Shown here piece after piece: positions 41,237 to 51,400 of a stretch of DNA of 64,000 nucleotides. This DNA is from CAVVFX01 sp963747535 (GTDB lineage Bacteria > Acidobacteriota > Terriglobia > Bryobacterales > Bryobacteraceae). The notes beneath the pieces are model-generated. The model made no database searches. It was not told the origin of the DNA and worked only from the letters and a program-made list of their open reading frames with translations. The stretch lies in contig CAVVFX010000011.1 in assembly GCA_963747535.1 (NCBI GenBank), forward strand, positions 434,001 through 498,000, in the 5' to 3' direction. Made by a program: the position numbers and the translations under genes. The first letter of the stretch is position 1. The number at the start of each line of letters is the position of its first letter.

Positions 41237-43561
41237 GTGCAACCATACAATTCGGCTCCTTCTGGCCCCTTCCGCCGCAGACAGTGGACTTGCAAAGGTG
41301 GCGCAGGCGGTTTCGCCTGCGTTGGCCGATTTTTTCTCACGACCTGCGGAGCAGCCCCCAATTCCTTTTCCAAGGTCATCTTCTCCGTCGCCCTTACCGC
41401 GGCGCTCTGTTACGCCGGAGACACCCGCTTCTGGACCCAGGGCGATTACAGCGATTTCGAAAAGGGCAATATCAAAGGCCTGTCGCTGCGCAGCGACGGC
41501 CGCCTCACGCTTGCCCCGGTGTCCAAGGAACTGTTCGACTCCTCGACCGCCTATCTCTGGACGCTGGCCCGGGATTCGCACGGAACTATTTATGCCGGCG
41601 GTGGCCCCGGCGCAAACCTTTTCCGTATCAATGCCAATGGCGGCGGAAGCAAACTCGCCGAGTTCGACGCGCTGGAGATCCATGCCGTCGCGGTAGATCG
41701 CCAGGATCGCGTGTACGTCGCGACGTCGCCCGACGGCAAGGTCTATCGCCTTTCTCATCCGGCCGATGCCAAGGCCAAACCTGAGGTCTTTTACGATCCC
41801 AAGCAGAAGTACATCTGGGCGATGGTGTTTGCGCCCAGCGGCGATCTTTACATCGCCACCGGTGATGCCGGCGAGATTCATCGGGTCACGCCGGATGGCA
41901 AGGGCACCGTATTTTTCAAGAGCGAGGAGACCCACGCGCGCTCCCTGGCCCTGGATGGGAAGGGGAACCTGATCGCCGGCACCGAGCCCGGCGGCCTGGT
42001 TCTGAGGATCGACTCCAAAGGCGACGGCTTCGTGTTGTATCAAATGCCGAAGCGTGAAGCGACCGCGGTGGCCGTGGGTCCTGACGGCTCGATTTACGCG
42101 GCCGGCGTCGGGACCAAGCAGGCCGGTCAAACGCCTTCGACGTCGCAGCCGCTGGTGAAGCCTGTCGAGGCCCCGCAACTGAGCGCGGCCGGCACAGTGG
42201 TAGTACACGCGATTGCATCGGAGCCGCCTCCGACCCTCGCGCCATCTGCGCGGACCGGCGTGGCAGGCGGATCGGAGGTCTGGCGCATTTATCCCGACGG
42301 GCATCCGGAGCGCGTCTTCTCGGTTGCGGATGTCATCTATGCGATCGCCTTCGATCGCACCGGCCACCCGATACTGGGCAGTGGAAACAAGGGCACCCTC
42401 TACCGCATCGACACTCCGTCGCGCTACACGTCGCTGCTCAGTCTGGCCTCCAATCAGATAACTGCGCTCGAAACCACCAGCGACGGCGCGATCCTGGCCT
42501 GTACCGGCAACGTAGGCAAGGTGTACCGCTTCGGTCCGGAAATGGAAAAGTCGGGTTCGATCGAAAGCGATGTCTTCGACGCGGGCGGCTATGCCTATTG
42601 GGGCCGTATCGAAGGCACCGGCGATCGCAATGGCGGCGTCGTGACCCTTGAGGCGCGCAGCGGGAACCTCGATCGTCCGCAAAAGAACTGGAGTCCCTGG
42701 AGTGCGCCGGTGACTGCCGTCGAAGGTGGTCGTGTGACCGCGCCGCCCGCTCGCTTTCTCGAGTGGAAAGCCACGCTCAATGCGGCAGCAAACGGCGCGT
42801 CGCCAAATCTGGATTCGGTGGATGCGGCCTATCTGCTTAAGAACGTCAACCCGCGCGTTAGCGAGATCGAAATCACACCCGTCAACTACAAATACGCGCC
42901 GCCGGTCGTGAGCCTCAACCCTTCGTCGATGCCGGTAACTCTCTCACTGCCTCCCATTGGCCGCACGAATGTTTCCTTCACTTCGAGCGACTCCGACTCC
43001 GGTGGCTCATCCATGTCCTACGCGAAAGGCTGGCTGGGCGCGCGCTGGAGCGCGTCGGACGAAAACGGTGACGAATTGGAATACAAGGTTGAGATCCGCG
43101 GCGCCAAAGAAACCGAATGGAAGCTGCTGAAGGACAAGTTGCACGATCGCCACTTCAGCTTCGATTCCACCGCCTTCGCCGACGGCGAATACCGGCTGCG
43201 CATTACCGCTTCGGATGCTCCTTCGAATACGCCGCAAGACGCACTGAGCGGCGATCTGGAGAGCGAGATGTTTTCCATCGACAACACACCGCCGGTGATC
43301 ACAGCTCTCACTGCCTCGCCTGTGTCGGGAGGCATCCGCGTTCGCTGGCACGCGGTGGACGCACTCAGCAATATTAAGCGAGCTGAGTACTCGATCGATG
43401 GAGGCGAATGGATGAGAGTGGATCCGCTCGGCCGCCTCTCCGACTCCAAAGCGGAAGACTACGATGTCACGATTCCTGCGCCCGCGGCTCGCGAGCACAC
43501 CATCGCTGTCCGGGTCGTCGATGACAACGAGAATCAGGGAGTCGCCAAGGAAGTCTTGTGA
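41237..43561 (+). CDS. Exported beta-propeller protein with C-terminal Ig-like region
   Basis: 774 residues from GTG 41237, but the first ~45 residues (GGAGGFACVGRFF) overlie a GCAGGCGGTTTCGCCTGC hairpin and look non-native; the credible secretion segment is FSVALTAALCYAGD at about 48-61, so the start or an early frameshift is uncertain. Residues about 65-480 contain NHL/SMP-30-like blades (LWTLARDSHGTIYAGG, AMVFAPSGDLYIATGDAGEI, SLALDGKGNLIAGTEPGG). The last 150 are Ig-like (VRWHAVDALSNIKRAEYSID). No catalytic residues recognised; probably a binding or scaffold protein. Confidence 0.75.
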   Translation: MQPYNSAPSGPFRRRQWTCKGGAGGFACVGRFFLTTCGAAPNSFSKVIFSVALTAALCYAGDTRFWTQGDYSDFEKGNIKGLSLRSDGRLTLAPVSKELFDSSTAYLWTLARDSHGTIYAGGGPGANLFRINANGGGSKLAEFDALEIHAVAVDRQDRVYVATSPDGKVYRLSHPADAKAKPEVFYDPKQKYIWAMVFAPSGDLYIATGDAGEIHRVTPDGKGTVFFKSEETHARSLALDGKGNLIAGTEPGGLVLRIDSKGDGFVLYQMPKREATAVAVGPDGSIYAAGVGTKQAGQTPSTSQPLVKPVEAPQLSAAGTVVVHAIASEPPPTLAPSARTGVAGGSEVWRIYPDGHPERVFSVADVIYAIAFDRTGHPILGSGNKGTLYRIDTPSRYTSLLSLASNQITALETTSDGAILACTGNVGKVYRFGPEMEKSGSIESDVFDAGGYAYWGRIEGTGDRNGGVVTLEARSGNLDRPQKNWSPWSAPVTAVEGGRVTAPPARFLEWKATLNAAANGASPNLDSVDAAYLLKNVNPRVSEIEITPVNYKYAPPVVSLNPSSMPVTLSLPPIGRTNVSFTSSDSDSGGSSMSYAKGWLGARWSASDENGDELEYKVEIRGAKETEWKLLKDKLHDRHFSFDSTAFADGEYRLRITASDAPSNTPQDALSGDLESEMFSIDNTPPVITALTASPVSGGIRVRWHAVDALSNIKRAEYSIDGGEWMRVDPLGRLSDSKAEDYDVTIPAPAAREHTIAVRVVDDNENQGVAKEVL

Positions 43562-43587
43562 GCCTGACAAGTTCTGCCGAACCGTGG

Positions 43588-43630
43588 CGCAGACCATCGT
43601 TTTTTGTGGTCTGCGGGCTGGCTGGCAGCC
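43588..43630. repeat. Dispersed composite hairpin, copy F
   Basis: Arm 43588-43596 (CGCAGACCA), loop TCGTTTTTTG, arm 43607-43615 (TGGTCTGCG), then GGCTGGCTGGCAGCC. It is 26 bp after the beta-propeller stop and in the same orientation as D and E. Confidence 0.75.
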
Positions 43631-43730
43631 TTACCCAGACTTCTTCAGTCTGTGCTTCTCAGCTTATGGGACTGCCAATCCTGGCTGCAACCGGTTTTTC
43701 AATGATGCGCCGCTCTCATGGTGTCCCACT

Positions 43731-44636
43731 ATGTTGATCAAGCTTTGGTTGACCGCCATTGTACTTGCGGTGTCCTCCCACGCCGCCTCGCTGCACGATG
43801 CCTTCAACGCTCAACAGGCCTTTGCGTATACCGCCCGGATCGCGGCCTTCGGTGAGCGCTGGCCCGGCTCTCCGGGCCACCAGAAGACTGAAAACCTGAT
43901 CCATCAGGTGCTCCAGAAGGACGGCGCTCGCATTGAGGCTGACGATTTCGCCGCCGCTACTCCGCGTGGCCCCATCGTGGTGCACAACATCATCGGCAAA
44001 TTCAACGTTAGCAACGATCCGAAGCAGCCGATCTTTATCCTCGCCGGCCACTACGATACGCTTTTCCAAAAGGGATTCATCGGCGCCAATGACGGCGCTT
44101 CGAGTACGGCCATTCTGCTCGCGTTCGCCGATGCGCTCGCCACCGCGAAAACCAGGATGCAGATCTGGCTGGTCTGGACGGACCTGGAGGAGGCGATCAA
44201 ATCCTTCACCGGCGACGACGGTCTTTACGGCAGCCGGCATCTCGCCAAAAAGCTGGCAGCCGAGGGCATGCCGCCCCGCATCCGCGGTTTTTTCCTACTC
44301 GATATGATCGGCGATAAGGACCTGGGCGTGGCGCGTGAGACCGGCTCCGAGCGCTGGCTGCAGGATTTCATTGCCAAGGCCGCCATGCAGTTGGGTTACG
44401 AGAAGTACTTCTTCCAGTACGAATCCGACATCATCGACGATCACGTTCCCTTTATTCGCGCCGGCATTCCCGCCGTTGACGTGGTGGATGCCCAATACGG
44501 ACGCATGGGCGAGAAGTTCGATTCCATGGGAGAGTTTCACCACAGGAACACGGACACGATGGACCAAGTGTCGCAACATAGCCTCGAGGTGGTGGGTCGA
44601 ACCATTCTGCTTACGGTGGAGTTGTTGGACAAGTGA
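43731..44636 (+). CDS. Exported M28-family metallopeptidase (glutaminyl cyclase-like)
   Basis: 301 residues from ATG 43731; the frame upstream belongs to the intergenic hairpin region. Signal peptide LTAIVLAVSSHAA. Zinc site: GHYDTLF (His), GANDGASST (Asp), WTDLEEA (Glu), LLDMIGDKDLG (Asp), and FHHRNTDTMD (His). The WTDLEEA and DFFLLDMIGD-like pattern is shared with secreted glutaminyl-peptide cyclotransferases as well as aminopeptidases of M28, so both activities are possible. Third of four exported-protein genes in a row. Confidence 0.85.
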   Translation: MLIKLWLTAIVLAVSSHAASLHDAFNAQQAFAYTARIAAFGERWPGSPGHQKTENLIHQVLQKDGARIEADDFAAATPRGPIVVHNIIGKFNVSNDPKQPIFILAGHYDTLFQKGFIGANDGASSTAILLAFADALATAKTRMQIWLVWTDLEEAIKSFTGDDGLYGSRHLAKKLAAEGMPPRIRGFFLLDMIGDKDLGVARETGSERWLQDFIAKAAMQLGYEKYFFQYESDIIDDHVPFIRAGIPAVDVVDAQYGRMGEKFDSMGEFHHRNTDTMDQVSQHSLEVVGRTILLTVELLDK

Positions 44637-44740
44637 ATCGATGCGTGATCTTGAGAACACGAGTCGCGATGGAAACGGCGCGGCCGATGGCATAGAATAT
44701 CGTCAACCTCTGGGCAACGATGATGAGGAGGGCAAGCGGA

Positions 44741-46240
44741 ATGTCCGTCCGGAATGAGCTGAAATGGCTTCTACGCGTCGCACTGATGGGCGTGACGATG
44801 GGGCTGAGTGCAGTTGCCGCACCCTCGCACGGTCCTGCCAAAGGGTACCTGATCATTACCGGCGGCTTGCCGGACTTCAAACGTTTTATTGAGCTGGCCG
44901 GTGGGGCAAATGCCCACATCGTGGTGATCCCTACCGCAGCAGTCACCAGTCCGGCGATTCTGGCCATGTTGCCCCCGTACTGTTCGCCTCCAGGACCCTT
45001 TGCAGGGATGCATTGTTCCGTCCTTCACACCACTGAACGGAAAGTCGCCGACTCGGCTGAGTTCATTGCGCCTCTCAAAGACGCGACCGGCGTATGGCTG
45101 GAAGGAGGTCGCCATTGGCGCTTGGCCGATGCCTATCTGGGTACGCGCACTCTGAAAGAGCTCTTCAATCTTCTCGATCGGGGAGGAGTGATTGGCGGCG
45201 GTTCAGCGGGAGCCACCATTCAAGGCTCGTACATGGTACGCGGCTCGTCCAATCCGGATGACAACACGATCATGATGGCGCCCGGCCACGAAACCGGCTT
45301 TGGCTTCTTCACTAACGTCACCATCGATCAGCATGTGGATGCTCGCGGACGGGAGAACGATCTGGCCTCCGTTATGAAGGCGCATCCGGAGCTTCTGGGG
45401 TTGGGCCTGGATCAAAGCACCTCGATTACGGTGCATGGGGACGTCGTGACCGTAAATGGTCCGAAGCGGGTCGCTGTCTGGGACGGAAAGGACCACAACG
45501 GCAAGGGCTATTACTACCTGCGCGCCGGCGACACGCTGAATACCGTCACCCGGATCGCAACGGTCGCCGAACATCCGGCTGAGGCGACGCGGAAGGAGAT
45601 CACTTTACCGAAGGAGACCCTTGCGCTATATACCGGCAAATATCAAATGAGGCCGGGCGTATACATGACGATAACGCTGGCGGGAGAGCAGTTAACCGGT
45701 CAGCTCACCGGTCCGGGACAAGGAAAGGTGCCCATGTTCGCGGAGGCTGAGGGCAAGTTCTTCACGAAAGCCGTGGATGCGGAGTTGGAATTCGTCAAGG
45801 ACAAGGACGGTAAGGTGACCGGTTTGATCCTGCACCAGAACGGCGCCGACAGGAAAATGTCCCGGCTTGACGACGCATCGGCAAAACGAATCGACGACGA
45901 AGCTGCGGCAAAGGCGGCAATTGCCGCGCAAAGATACAAAGATCAAAGGGCCGCGCAGGGAAGTGAGGCTGCAATCCGGCGGGATATTGAAGAACTGCAA
46001 TCCGGCGAACCGAAATATGATCAGATGAGCGAAGCGCTGGCAGAGGCGACCCGCCGGCAGTTGCCACAAATCAAGGCCATGATGGAAAAACTCGGCGCAT
46101 TGCAGTCCGTGACCTTCAAGAGTGTCGGACCCAACGGGGCCGACATCTACGAAGTGAGATTCGAACATGGTTCCACGGAGTGGAGAATCACCATGGCGCC
46201 GGACGGGAAGATTGAGGGAGTCGGGTTCCGCCCGTTGTAG
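44741..46240 (+). CDS. Cyanophycinase-like S51 peptidase with extra C-terminal domain
   Basis: 499 residues from ATG 44741; AGGAGG nine bases upstream decides against the ATGs at 44720 and 44723. Signal peptide to about AVAAPS. S51 features: GYLIITGGLPDFKRFIELAG, VWLEGGRHWRLADAY, the nucleophile GGGSAGATIQG (Ser155), and GFFTNVTIDQHVDARGREND. After about 300 residues a DUF3471-like beta domain follows (LALYTGKYQMRPGVYMTITL, ADRKMSRLDDASAKRI), then a helical tail. Cyanophycinases cleave beta-Asp-Arg from cyanophycin; the added domain is unusual for the family. Confidence 0.85.
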   Translation: MSVRNELKWLLRVALMGVTMGLSAVAAPSHGPAKGYLIITGGLPDFKRFIELAGGANAHIVVIPTAAVTSPAILAMLPPYCSPPGPFAGMHCSVLHTTERKVADSAEFIAPLKDATGVWLEGGRHWRLADAYLGTRTLKELFNLLDRGGVIGGGSAGATIQGSYMVRGSSNPDDNTIMMAPGHETGFGFFTNVTIDQHVDARGRENDLASVMKAHPELLGLGLDQSTSITVHGDVVTVNGPKRVAVWDGKDHNGKGYYYLRAGDTLNTVTRIATVAEHPAEATRKEITLPKETLALYTGKYQMRPGVYMTITLAGEQLTGQLTGPGQGKVPMFAEAEGKFFTKAVDAELEFVKDKDGKVTGLILHQNGADRKMSRLDDASAKRIDDEAAAKAAIAAQRYKDQRAAQGSEAAIRRDIEELQSGEPKYDQMSEALAEATRRQLPQIKAMMEKLGALQSVTFKSVGPNGADIYEVRFEHGSTEWRITMAPDGKIEGVGFRPL

Positions 46241-46338
46241 TTAACTCTGGGATTGCCTGGCTGCGGCTGACGTCTGTCACACCTTTTCCGAAAGACAGCG
46301 CGCGCTAACCACAACTTCCCATTCAGCGCAAAGCGCGC

Positions 46339-46344
46339 TACACT
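46339..46344 (+). promoter_or_regulatory. Possible -10 of the rimP-nusA operon
   Basis: TACACT with TTCCCA 17 bp upstream (46316-46321) as a weak -35. This would give a leader of roughly 75 nt that contains the hairpin at 46371-46393. Confidence 0.35.
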
Positions 46345-46370
46345 AGTAGAGGTAGTTGGCGGACTCATGG

Positions 46371-46393
46371 AGTGGGCGAAAGCCCACTTTTTT
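46371..46393 (+). terminator. Intrinsic terminator / attenuator in front of rimP
   Basis: AGTGGGC-GAAA-GCCCACT stem (46371-46388) running into six T (46388-46393). It is 130 bp after the cyanophycinase stop and only 35 bp before the rimP start, so it is either a late terminator of the upstream gene or an attenuator inside the rimP-nusA leader, which would fit autoregulation by NusA. Confidence 0.65.
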
Positions 46394-46428
46394 ATTGAGT
46401 GCAAGTTGAAACTCTGCAAGGTTTTCGT

Positions 46429-46917
46429 GTGAGGCAGAACGTGGTTGCCCGTATCGAAGAGATCGCGCAAAATGTCGCGTCGTCCGACGGCCTGGAGGTC
46501 GTCGAAGTCGAGGTGAAGGGATCCGGCCGCAATCAGATGCTTCGTATCTATATCGATAAACCGCAAGGAGTTACGCACGCCGACTGCGAATCGGTATCGC
46601 TCGGGGTAAGCAATGTTCTCGACACCGAGGATCTGTTTCCGGGTCACTACACGCTGGAGGTGAGTTCCCCCGGGGTCGAGAGAAAACTGCGAAAGTGGAA
46701 GGATTTCGAGCGATTTCAGGGACATCGCATGAAGGTCGTACTGCGCGCCCCTCCCAAAGACGTCAGGGAAGGTAGCGTCAAAGAGGACGTCAGACATTTT
46801 GACGGAATCCTGCAGTCCGCGCAAGACGGCGTTCTTAGAATGGAAATCGCCGGTGGAGAGCCGGTGGAATTTCGTTTTGAGCAGGTCGACCGGGCCAACC
46901 TCAAGTTTGAGTGGTAG
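46429..46917 (+). CDS. rimP: Ribosome maturation factor RimP
   Basis: 162 residues from GTG 46429 (AAGG five bases upstream); a GTG at 46399 is in frame but lies too close to the hairpin. Matches RimP: VVARIEEIAQNVASSDGLEV, GSGRNQMLRIYIDKPQGVTH, DCESVSLGVSNVLDTED, and LEVSSPGVERKLRKWKDFERFQG. It assists 30S assembly. First gene of the transcription-translation operon, followed by nusA after 43 bp. Confidence 0.93.
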   Translation: MRQNVVARIEEIAQNVASSDGLEVVEVEVKGSGRNQMLRIYIDKPQGVTHADCESVSLGVSNVLDTEDLFPGHYTLEVSSPGVERKLRKWKDFERFQGHRMKVVLRAPPKDVREGSVKEDVRHFDGILQSAQDGVLRMEIAGGEPVEFRFEQVDRANLKFEW

Positions 46918-46960
46918 CCCCCGCGATATTCAGCCAAGAAAAATACAGAGGAAACCTTTC

Positions 46961-48445
46961 GTGGAAAGCATCTTTCAGTCCATCGAGATACTCAGCAAGG
47001 AAAAGGGCATTGACAGCCAGATCGTACTGGATGCGGTCAAGGACGCCATGCTTATCGCTGCCCGGAAACACTTCCGGACCAACGAAGATTACGTGGCCGA
47101 TATTGATCAGAAGAGCGGCTCCCTGAAGCTGTTTGTCGTCAAAAAGGTCGTGGAGGAAGTTGTCGACCCGGCCAAAGAGATGCTCCTGCGTGACGCCCTG
47201 AAATTCAACCCGTTGGCCGAGGTCGGTAGCGATGTGCGGATTCCTACTCCCACCGACGCTCTTGGCCGCATTTCCGCACAAACCGCCAAGCAGGTGATTT
47301 TCCAGAAAGTTCGTGAAGCCGAGCGGGAAACCGTATTTCAGGAGTATTCCGGCCGTGCCGGTGAACTGGTTAACTGCACCGTCAAACGTATTGAGGGTCC
47401 GGACCTGATTCTCGACCTCGGTAAGACCGAAGCGCGTTTGCCCAAGAAAGAGCAGTCGCGCCTCGAGAACTTCGGTGTGGGCGACCGGGTTCGCTGCGTG
47501 ATCAAGATCGTGGACAAGTCCGCCAAGGGCCCCGGGGTGGTGGTTTCCCGCGCTGATCCGGAACTGGTCAGAAGGCTTTTCGAACAGGAGGTGCCCGAGA
47601 TTTATGACGGCACGGTGGTCATAAAAGGCTGCGCACGCGAGGCCGGGGAACGAACCAAGATTGCGGTCTTCAGCCGCGACCGCGATGTCGATTGCGTGGG
47701 CGCGTGCGTCGGCATGAAGGGCATGCGCGTGCAGTCGATCATCCGCGAATTGCGCGGGGAGAAGATCGACATCATCGAATTCTCCGAGGATCCGGTGCAG
47801 TTTGCCACTCACGCCTTAAGTCCGGCCAAGATCAGCCGGGTGACTATCATCGAGCCCGCCGAGAAGCACATGGAAGTGATCGTCGATGACTCGCAGCTTT
47901 CTCTGGCCATCGGCAAGAAGGGTCAAAACGTTCGGCTGGCGGCCAAACTCCTGGCCTGGAAAATTGATATCAAGAGCGAGGAAGAGAAACGGCAGGAGGT
48001 CGAATCGGCGATGGCGGCCCTGGTCGTTCCCGGAGATTCGGTAACCGCGCTGATTGAATTCGGGCTGACCGATGAGTCAGCTGGTAAGTTAGTCGCCGCC
48101 GGTATTGCGACCATTGAGCAGTTGGGTAGTATGACGCCCGAGCAACTACAGGAAATCCCTGGCTTTGGCGACGAACTGGAGACCATTCAGGCTGCGGTCA
48201 ACAACTACTACGGCCAGTTCGAGCAGTCTGGCGAGGCATCCGCCGTTGAACATGCCGGGGAACCGGAGACTGCGGAGCCGGGTTCGCACGAGGAAGCACG
48301 GGGTCCGGAGGGTTCACCTGTCCCGGTCACGGTGGCCGCAAACGACTCTGATACCATAAGTTCTTCCGCTTCCGGCGAAGAACATGTCGCGGAAGAGGGC
48401 AACTCGAGCCGCCCATCCAGCGAAAACAGAAGCCCTGAGGAATAA
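46961..48445 (+). CDS. nusA: Transcription termination/antitermination factor NusA
   Basis: 494 residues from GTG 46961 (GAGGAA seven bases upstream); the frame upstream overlaps rimP and is not coding. N-terminal RNA-polymerase domain (IEILSKEKGIDSQIVLDAVK), S1 domain (GELVNCTVKRIEGPDLILDL), KH domains (GMRVQSIIRELRGEKIDIIE, LSLAIGKKGQNVRLAAKLL), then one helix-hairpin-helix repeat (LEFGL-like IEFGLTDESAGKLVAAGIAT) and an acidic, low-complexity tail. Directly before infB, as usual. Confidence 0.96.
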   Translation: MESIFQSIEILSKEKGIDSQIVLDAVKDAMLIAARKHFRTNEDYVADIDQKSGSLKLFVVKKVVEEVVDPAKEMLLRDALKFNPLAEVGSDVRIPTPTDALGRISAQTAKQVIFQKVREAERETVFQEYSGRAGELVNCTVKRIEGPDLILDLGKTEARLPKKEQSRLENFGVGDRVRCVIKIVDKSAKGPGVVVSRADPELVRRLFEQEVPEIYDGTVVIKGCAREAGERTKIAVFSRDRDVDCVGACVGMKGMRVQSIIRELRGEKIDIIEFSEDPVQFATHALSPAKISRVTIIEPAEKHMEVIVDDSQLSLAIGKKGQNVRLAAKLLAWKIDIKSEEEKRQEVESAMAALVVPGDSVTALIEFGLTDESAGKLVAAGIATIEQLGSMTPEQLQEIPGFGDELETIQAAVNNYYGQFEQSGEASAVEHAGEPETAEPGSHEEARGPEGSPVPVTVAANDSDTISSSASGEEHVAEEGNSSRPSSENRSPEE

Positions 48446-48462
48446 GAAGCAAACGTTCGTTT

Positions 48463-51400
48463 ATGAAGAAGATTCGCATCAACGAGCTGGCACGTGACCT
48501 CGAGATTAAGGCTAATTTGATACTCGACTTACTGCCGGAACTGGGCGTCACGGAGAAGAAGACCCACTCCAGCTCGATCGACGAGGACGTGGCGGAGAAG
48601 TTACGCCTGCGCTTTGGGGGCAGCCATTACACGCCCCGTACCAACGGCGCCGGCGGAGCGGTTGAAGAGCCTGAGGTCGAAGAACCTGAGGATCAGCCAG
48701 AGGAGGAAATCTCTTCCCCGGAAAGGACGGAATCCGAGACGGAGCGTCCCGAGGCAAAGGCAGCCCCAACGGTCGAAGCACCGACGACGGTGCATCCGCA
48801 AACCGTCGCTGAGCCCGCTGAGGAAGAGAAAGCGCGTCCCGCGCCACGCATGCCGATCCGGCCGCCCCTCGCGGGCCTCCGGCCGTCTCCTCAACTTCCA
48901 ACCGCACCGGCTCCGCCGGCTCAGCCGGCGTTGCACCGGCAAGGTCCCGGTACTCCCGTGGTGCAGGCCGCTCCCGTGACCCCCACGCCCGTGATTTCCC
49001 CGCCCCCGGCCCAAGCGGATGCTCCCCAGCCCGCTCCATCGGCCCCGCAGGCCGCGCCGGCAGCTCCTTCGCCTGTCGTCAGGCCTGTGCCTCCGGCTGT
49101 CCGGCCTTTGCCGACCCAGGGACCTCGTCCCGGGCAGGTTCTGTCGGGACCCCGCGCACCTTTCCCCGGGGGACTTGCCGCGCCTTCAGCGCCCCCTGGT
49201 ACGCCCATCGGGCGTCCCTCTCCCGGTATCCGGCAACCTCCTCCGCCGCGCCCGCCTCAGCATATTCAGCCACGGCCGGCGGGACCGGTGGCCCATACCG
49301 CGAGTGCTCCCGGAGCACCTCGTCCTGCGGGCACTCCGCTGGCGGGTCAGCCGGCCGCGCGTCCGGTGGTTCCTCCGAATCCCGCGTTGGAAAGACGAAT
49401 TCGGGCTGCCGCTCCTCCCGCGGCGACCCCTGGCACGCCGGCACCGCGTCCCCCGATGCCCTCCCGTCCGCCGGCTTCGCCGGTTCCGGGACAACCCATT
49501 TATCGCGGAACCATTCGCCCCGGACAGCCTCTGGTAGCTCGCGGCCCCGACAATCGCGGCGGGATGCCGCAGCGTCCCGGTCTGCCTCCGCAACGTCCGG
49601 GCGGGCCGCGTCCCATGCATCCGGTGTCACGTCCCGGCATGATTGCGCCCGGAGCGGCACCTCCGGTGGTCGAACAGCAGCGCCGCCCAGGTGACAACCG
49701 TCGCCGGACCGATAACCGCCGTCAGTTCGAGCAGGAAGAGAAGGTGCTGCGTCCGACGCGCCGTGAAACGCCGTCCGGACCGCCGCCGATCAGCCGCGAG
49801 ATTACCATCTCGGAAGGAATTACCGTCAAGGAGCTTTCGGAAAAGCTTGACGTTAAGGCCAATTTCGTGATCAAGAAGCTGGTTGACCGTGGCATCTTCG
49901 CGACCATCAACCAGACTCTGGATGCTACTCTCGCCATTAACCTGGCGCGCGAATTCGGCGCATCCACTGCTACGGTCAGCTTCGAAGAGGAAGCCCGCCA
50001 GGAAACCGAAGAAGCTCAAGAGGAGAAGGATCAGATCAAGCGCGCTCCCGTGGTTACCATCATGGGTCACGTGGATCACGGTAAGACTTCGCTCCTCGAT
50101 GCCATCCGGCTGGCCAACGTCGCCGAGAAGGAAGCCGGTGGCATCACCCAGCACATCGGCGCTTACCAGGTGGTGCAGAACGGGCAAAAAATCGTCTTTA
50201 TCGATACGCCCGGCCACGAAGCCTTCACCCGTATGCGTTCCCGCGGCGCGAAGGTCACGGATATTGTAGTCCTGGTGGTCGCAGCGGACGACGGCGTGAT
50301 GCCTCAGACCCTCGAAGCCATCGACCACGCCAAAGCCGCCAAGGTTCCGATCATCGTCGCCATTAACAAGATCGACAAACCCGGCGCTCAGCCGGACCGC
50401 ATCAAACAGCAGCTTTCCGATCGCGGTCTTTTGGCGGAAGACTGGGGCGGCGACACCGTCATGGTTCCGGTATCCGCCAAGACCAAAGAGGGCATCCCCC
50501 TCCTGCTCGAAATGATTCTGCTGGTGGCAGACGTGCAGGAACTCCGCGCCAACCCGGATCGTCCCGCCATGGGCAGCGTTCTCGAATCCAAACTCGATCG
50601 CGGCCGTGGACCGGTGGCGACTGTATTGGTTCGCAACGGCACCCTCCATGTCGGCGACTTCTTCATCTGCGGCCAGGTATTCGGGAAGGTCCGCGCGCTG
50701 ATCAGCGATCGCGGCGAGGTGATTCGGGAAGCCGAACCCTCGACGCCGGTTGAAGTTCTGGGTCTCGATACGCTTCCGGATGCCGGAGATAGCTTCCAGG
50801 TGGTCACCGACACCGGCAAGGCGAAGCAGATCGTGATGTATCGCGAAAACAAGGCTCGCGAAACCGCCATGGCCAAGACCGGCCGGCTCACGCTCGAACA
50901 ATTCCACAAACAGATGGCCGCCGGGGAAGTCAAAGAGCTGCCCATCATTCTCAAGGCCGACGTCGGCGGTTCAGCCGAGGTGCTCACCGATTCGCTGCAG
51001 AAGCTCTCCACCGAAAAAATTAAGGTGCGCGTGCTCCACTCGGGCGTCGGCGCCATTAACGAATCGGATGTACTGCTGGCCTCCGCAGGGAACGCCATTA
51101 TCATCGGATTCAACGTGCGGCCGGAGCGTAACGCCGCCAATCTTGCCGAGCAGGAAAAGGTGGACATCCGGCTGCACACCATCATTTACAACCTGACTGA
51201 TGAGATTAAGGCCGCCATGACCGGCTTGCTTTCTCCGGTTTACAAGGAGATTTACAAAGGCAAGGCCGATGTGCGCGAAGTCTTCCGCGTCACCAAGGTT
51301 GGGATGGTGGCCGGTTGCTTTGTCAGCGAAGGCTCCATTACCAGCGACTCCCGGGTCCGCCTGCTGCGCGACAATATCGTAGTTTTTACGGGCAAAATCG

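Noticed and set aside
41207..42682. 491-codon minus-strand frame opposite the beta-propeller gene
   Set aside because: Antisense shadow; Arg- and His-rich without a signal peptide or known motif.
49627..50907. 426-codon minus-strand frame opposite infB
   Set aside because: Antisense to the GTPase domain of IF-2; no independent support.
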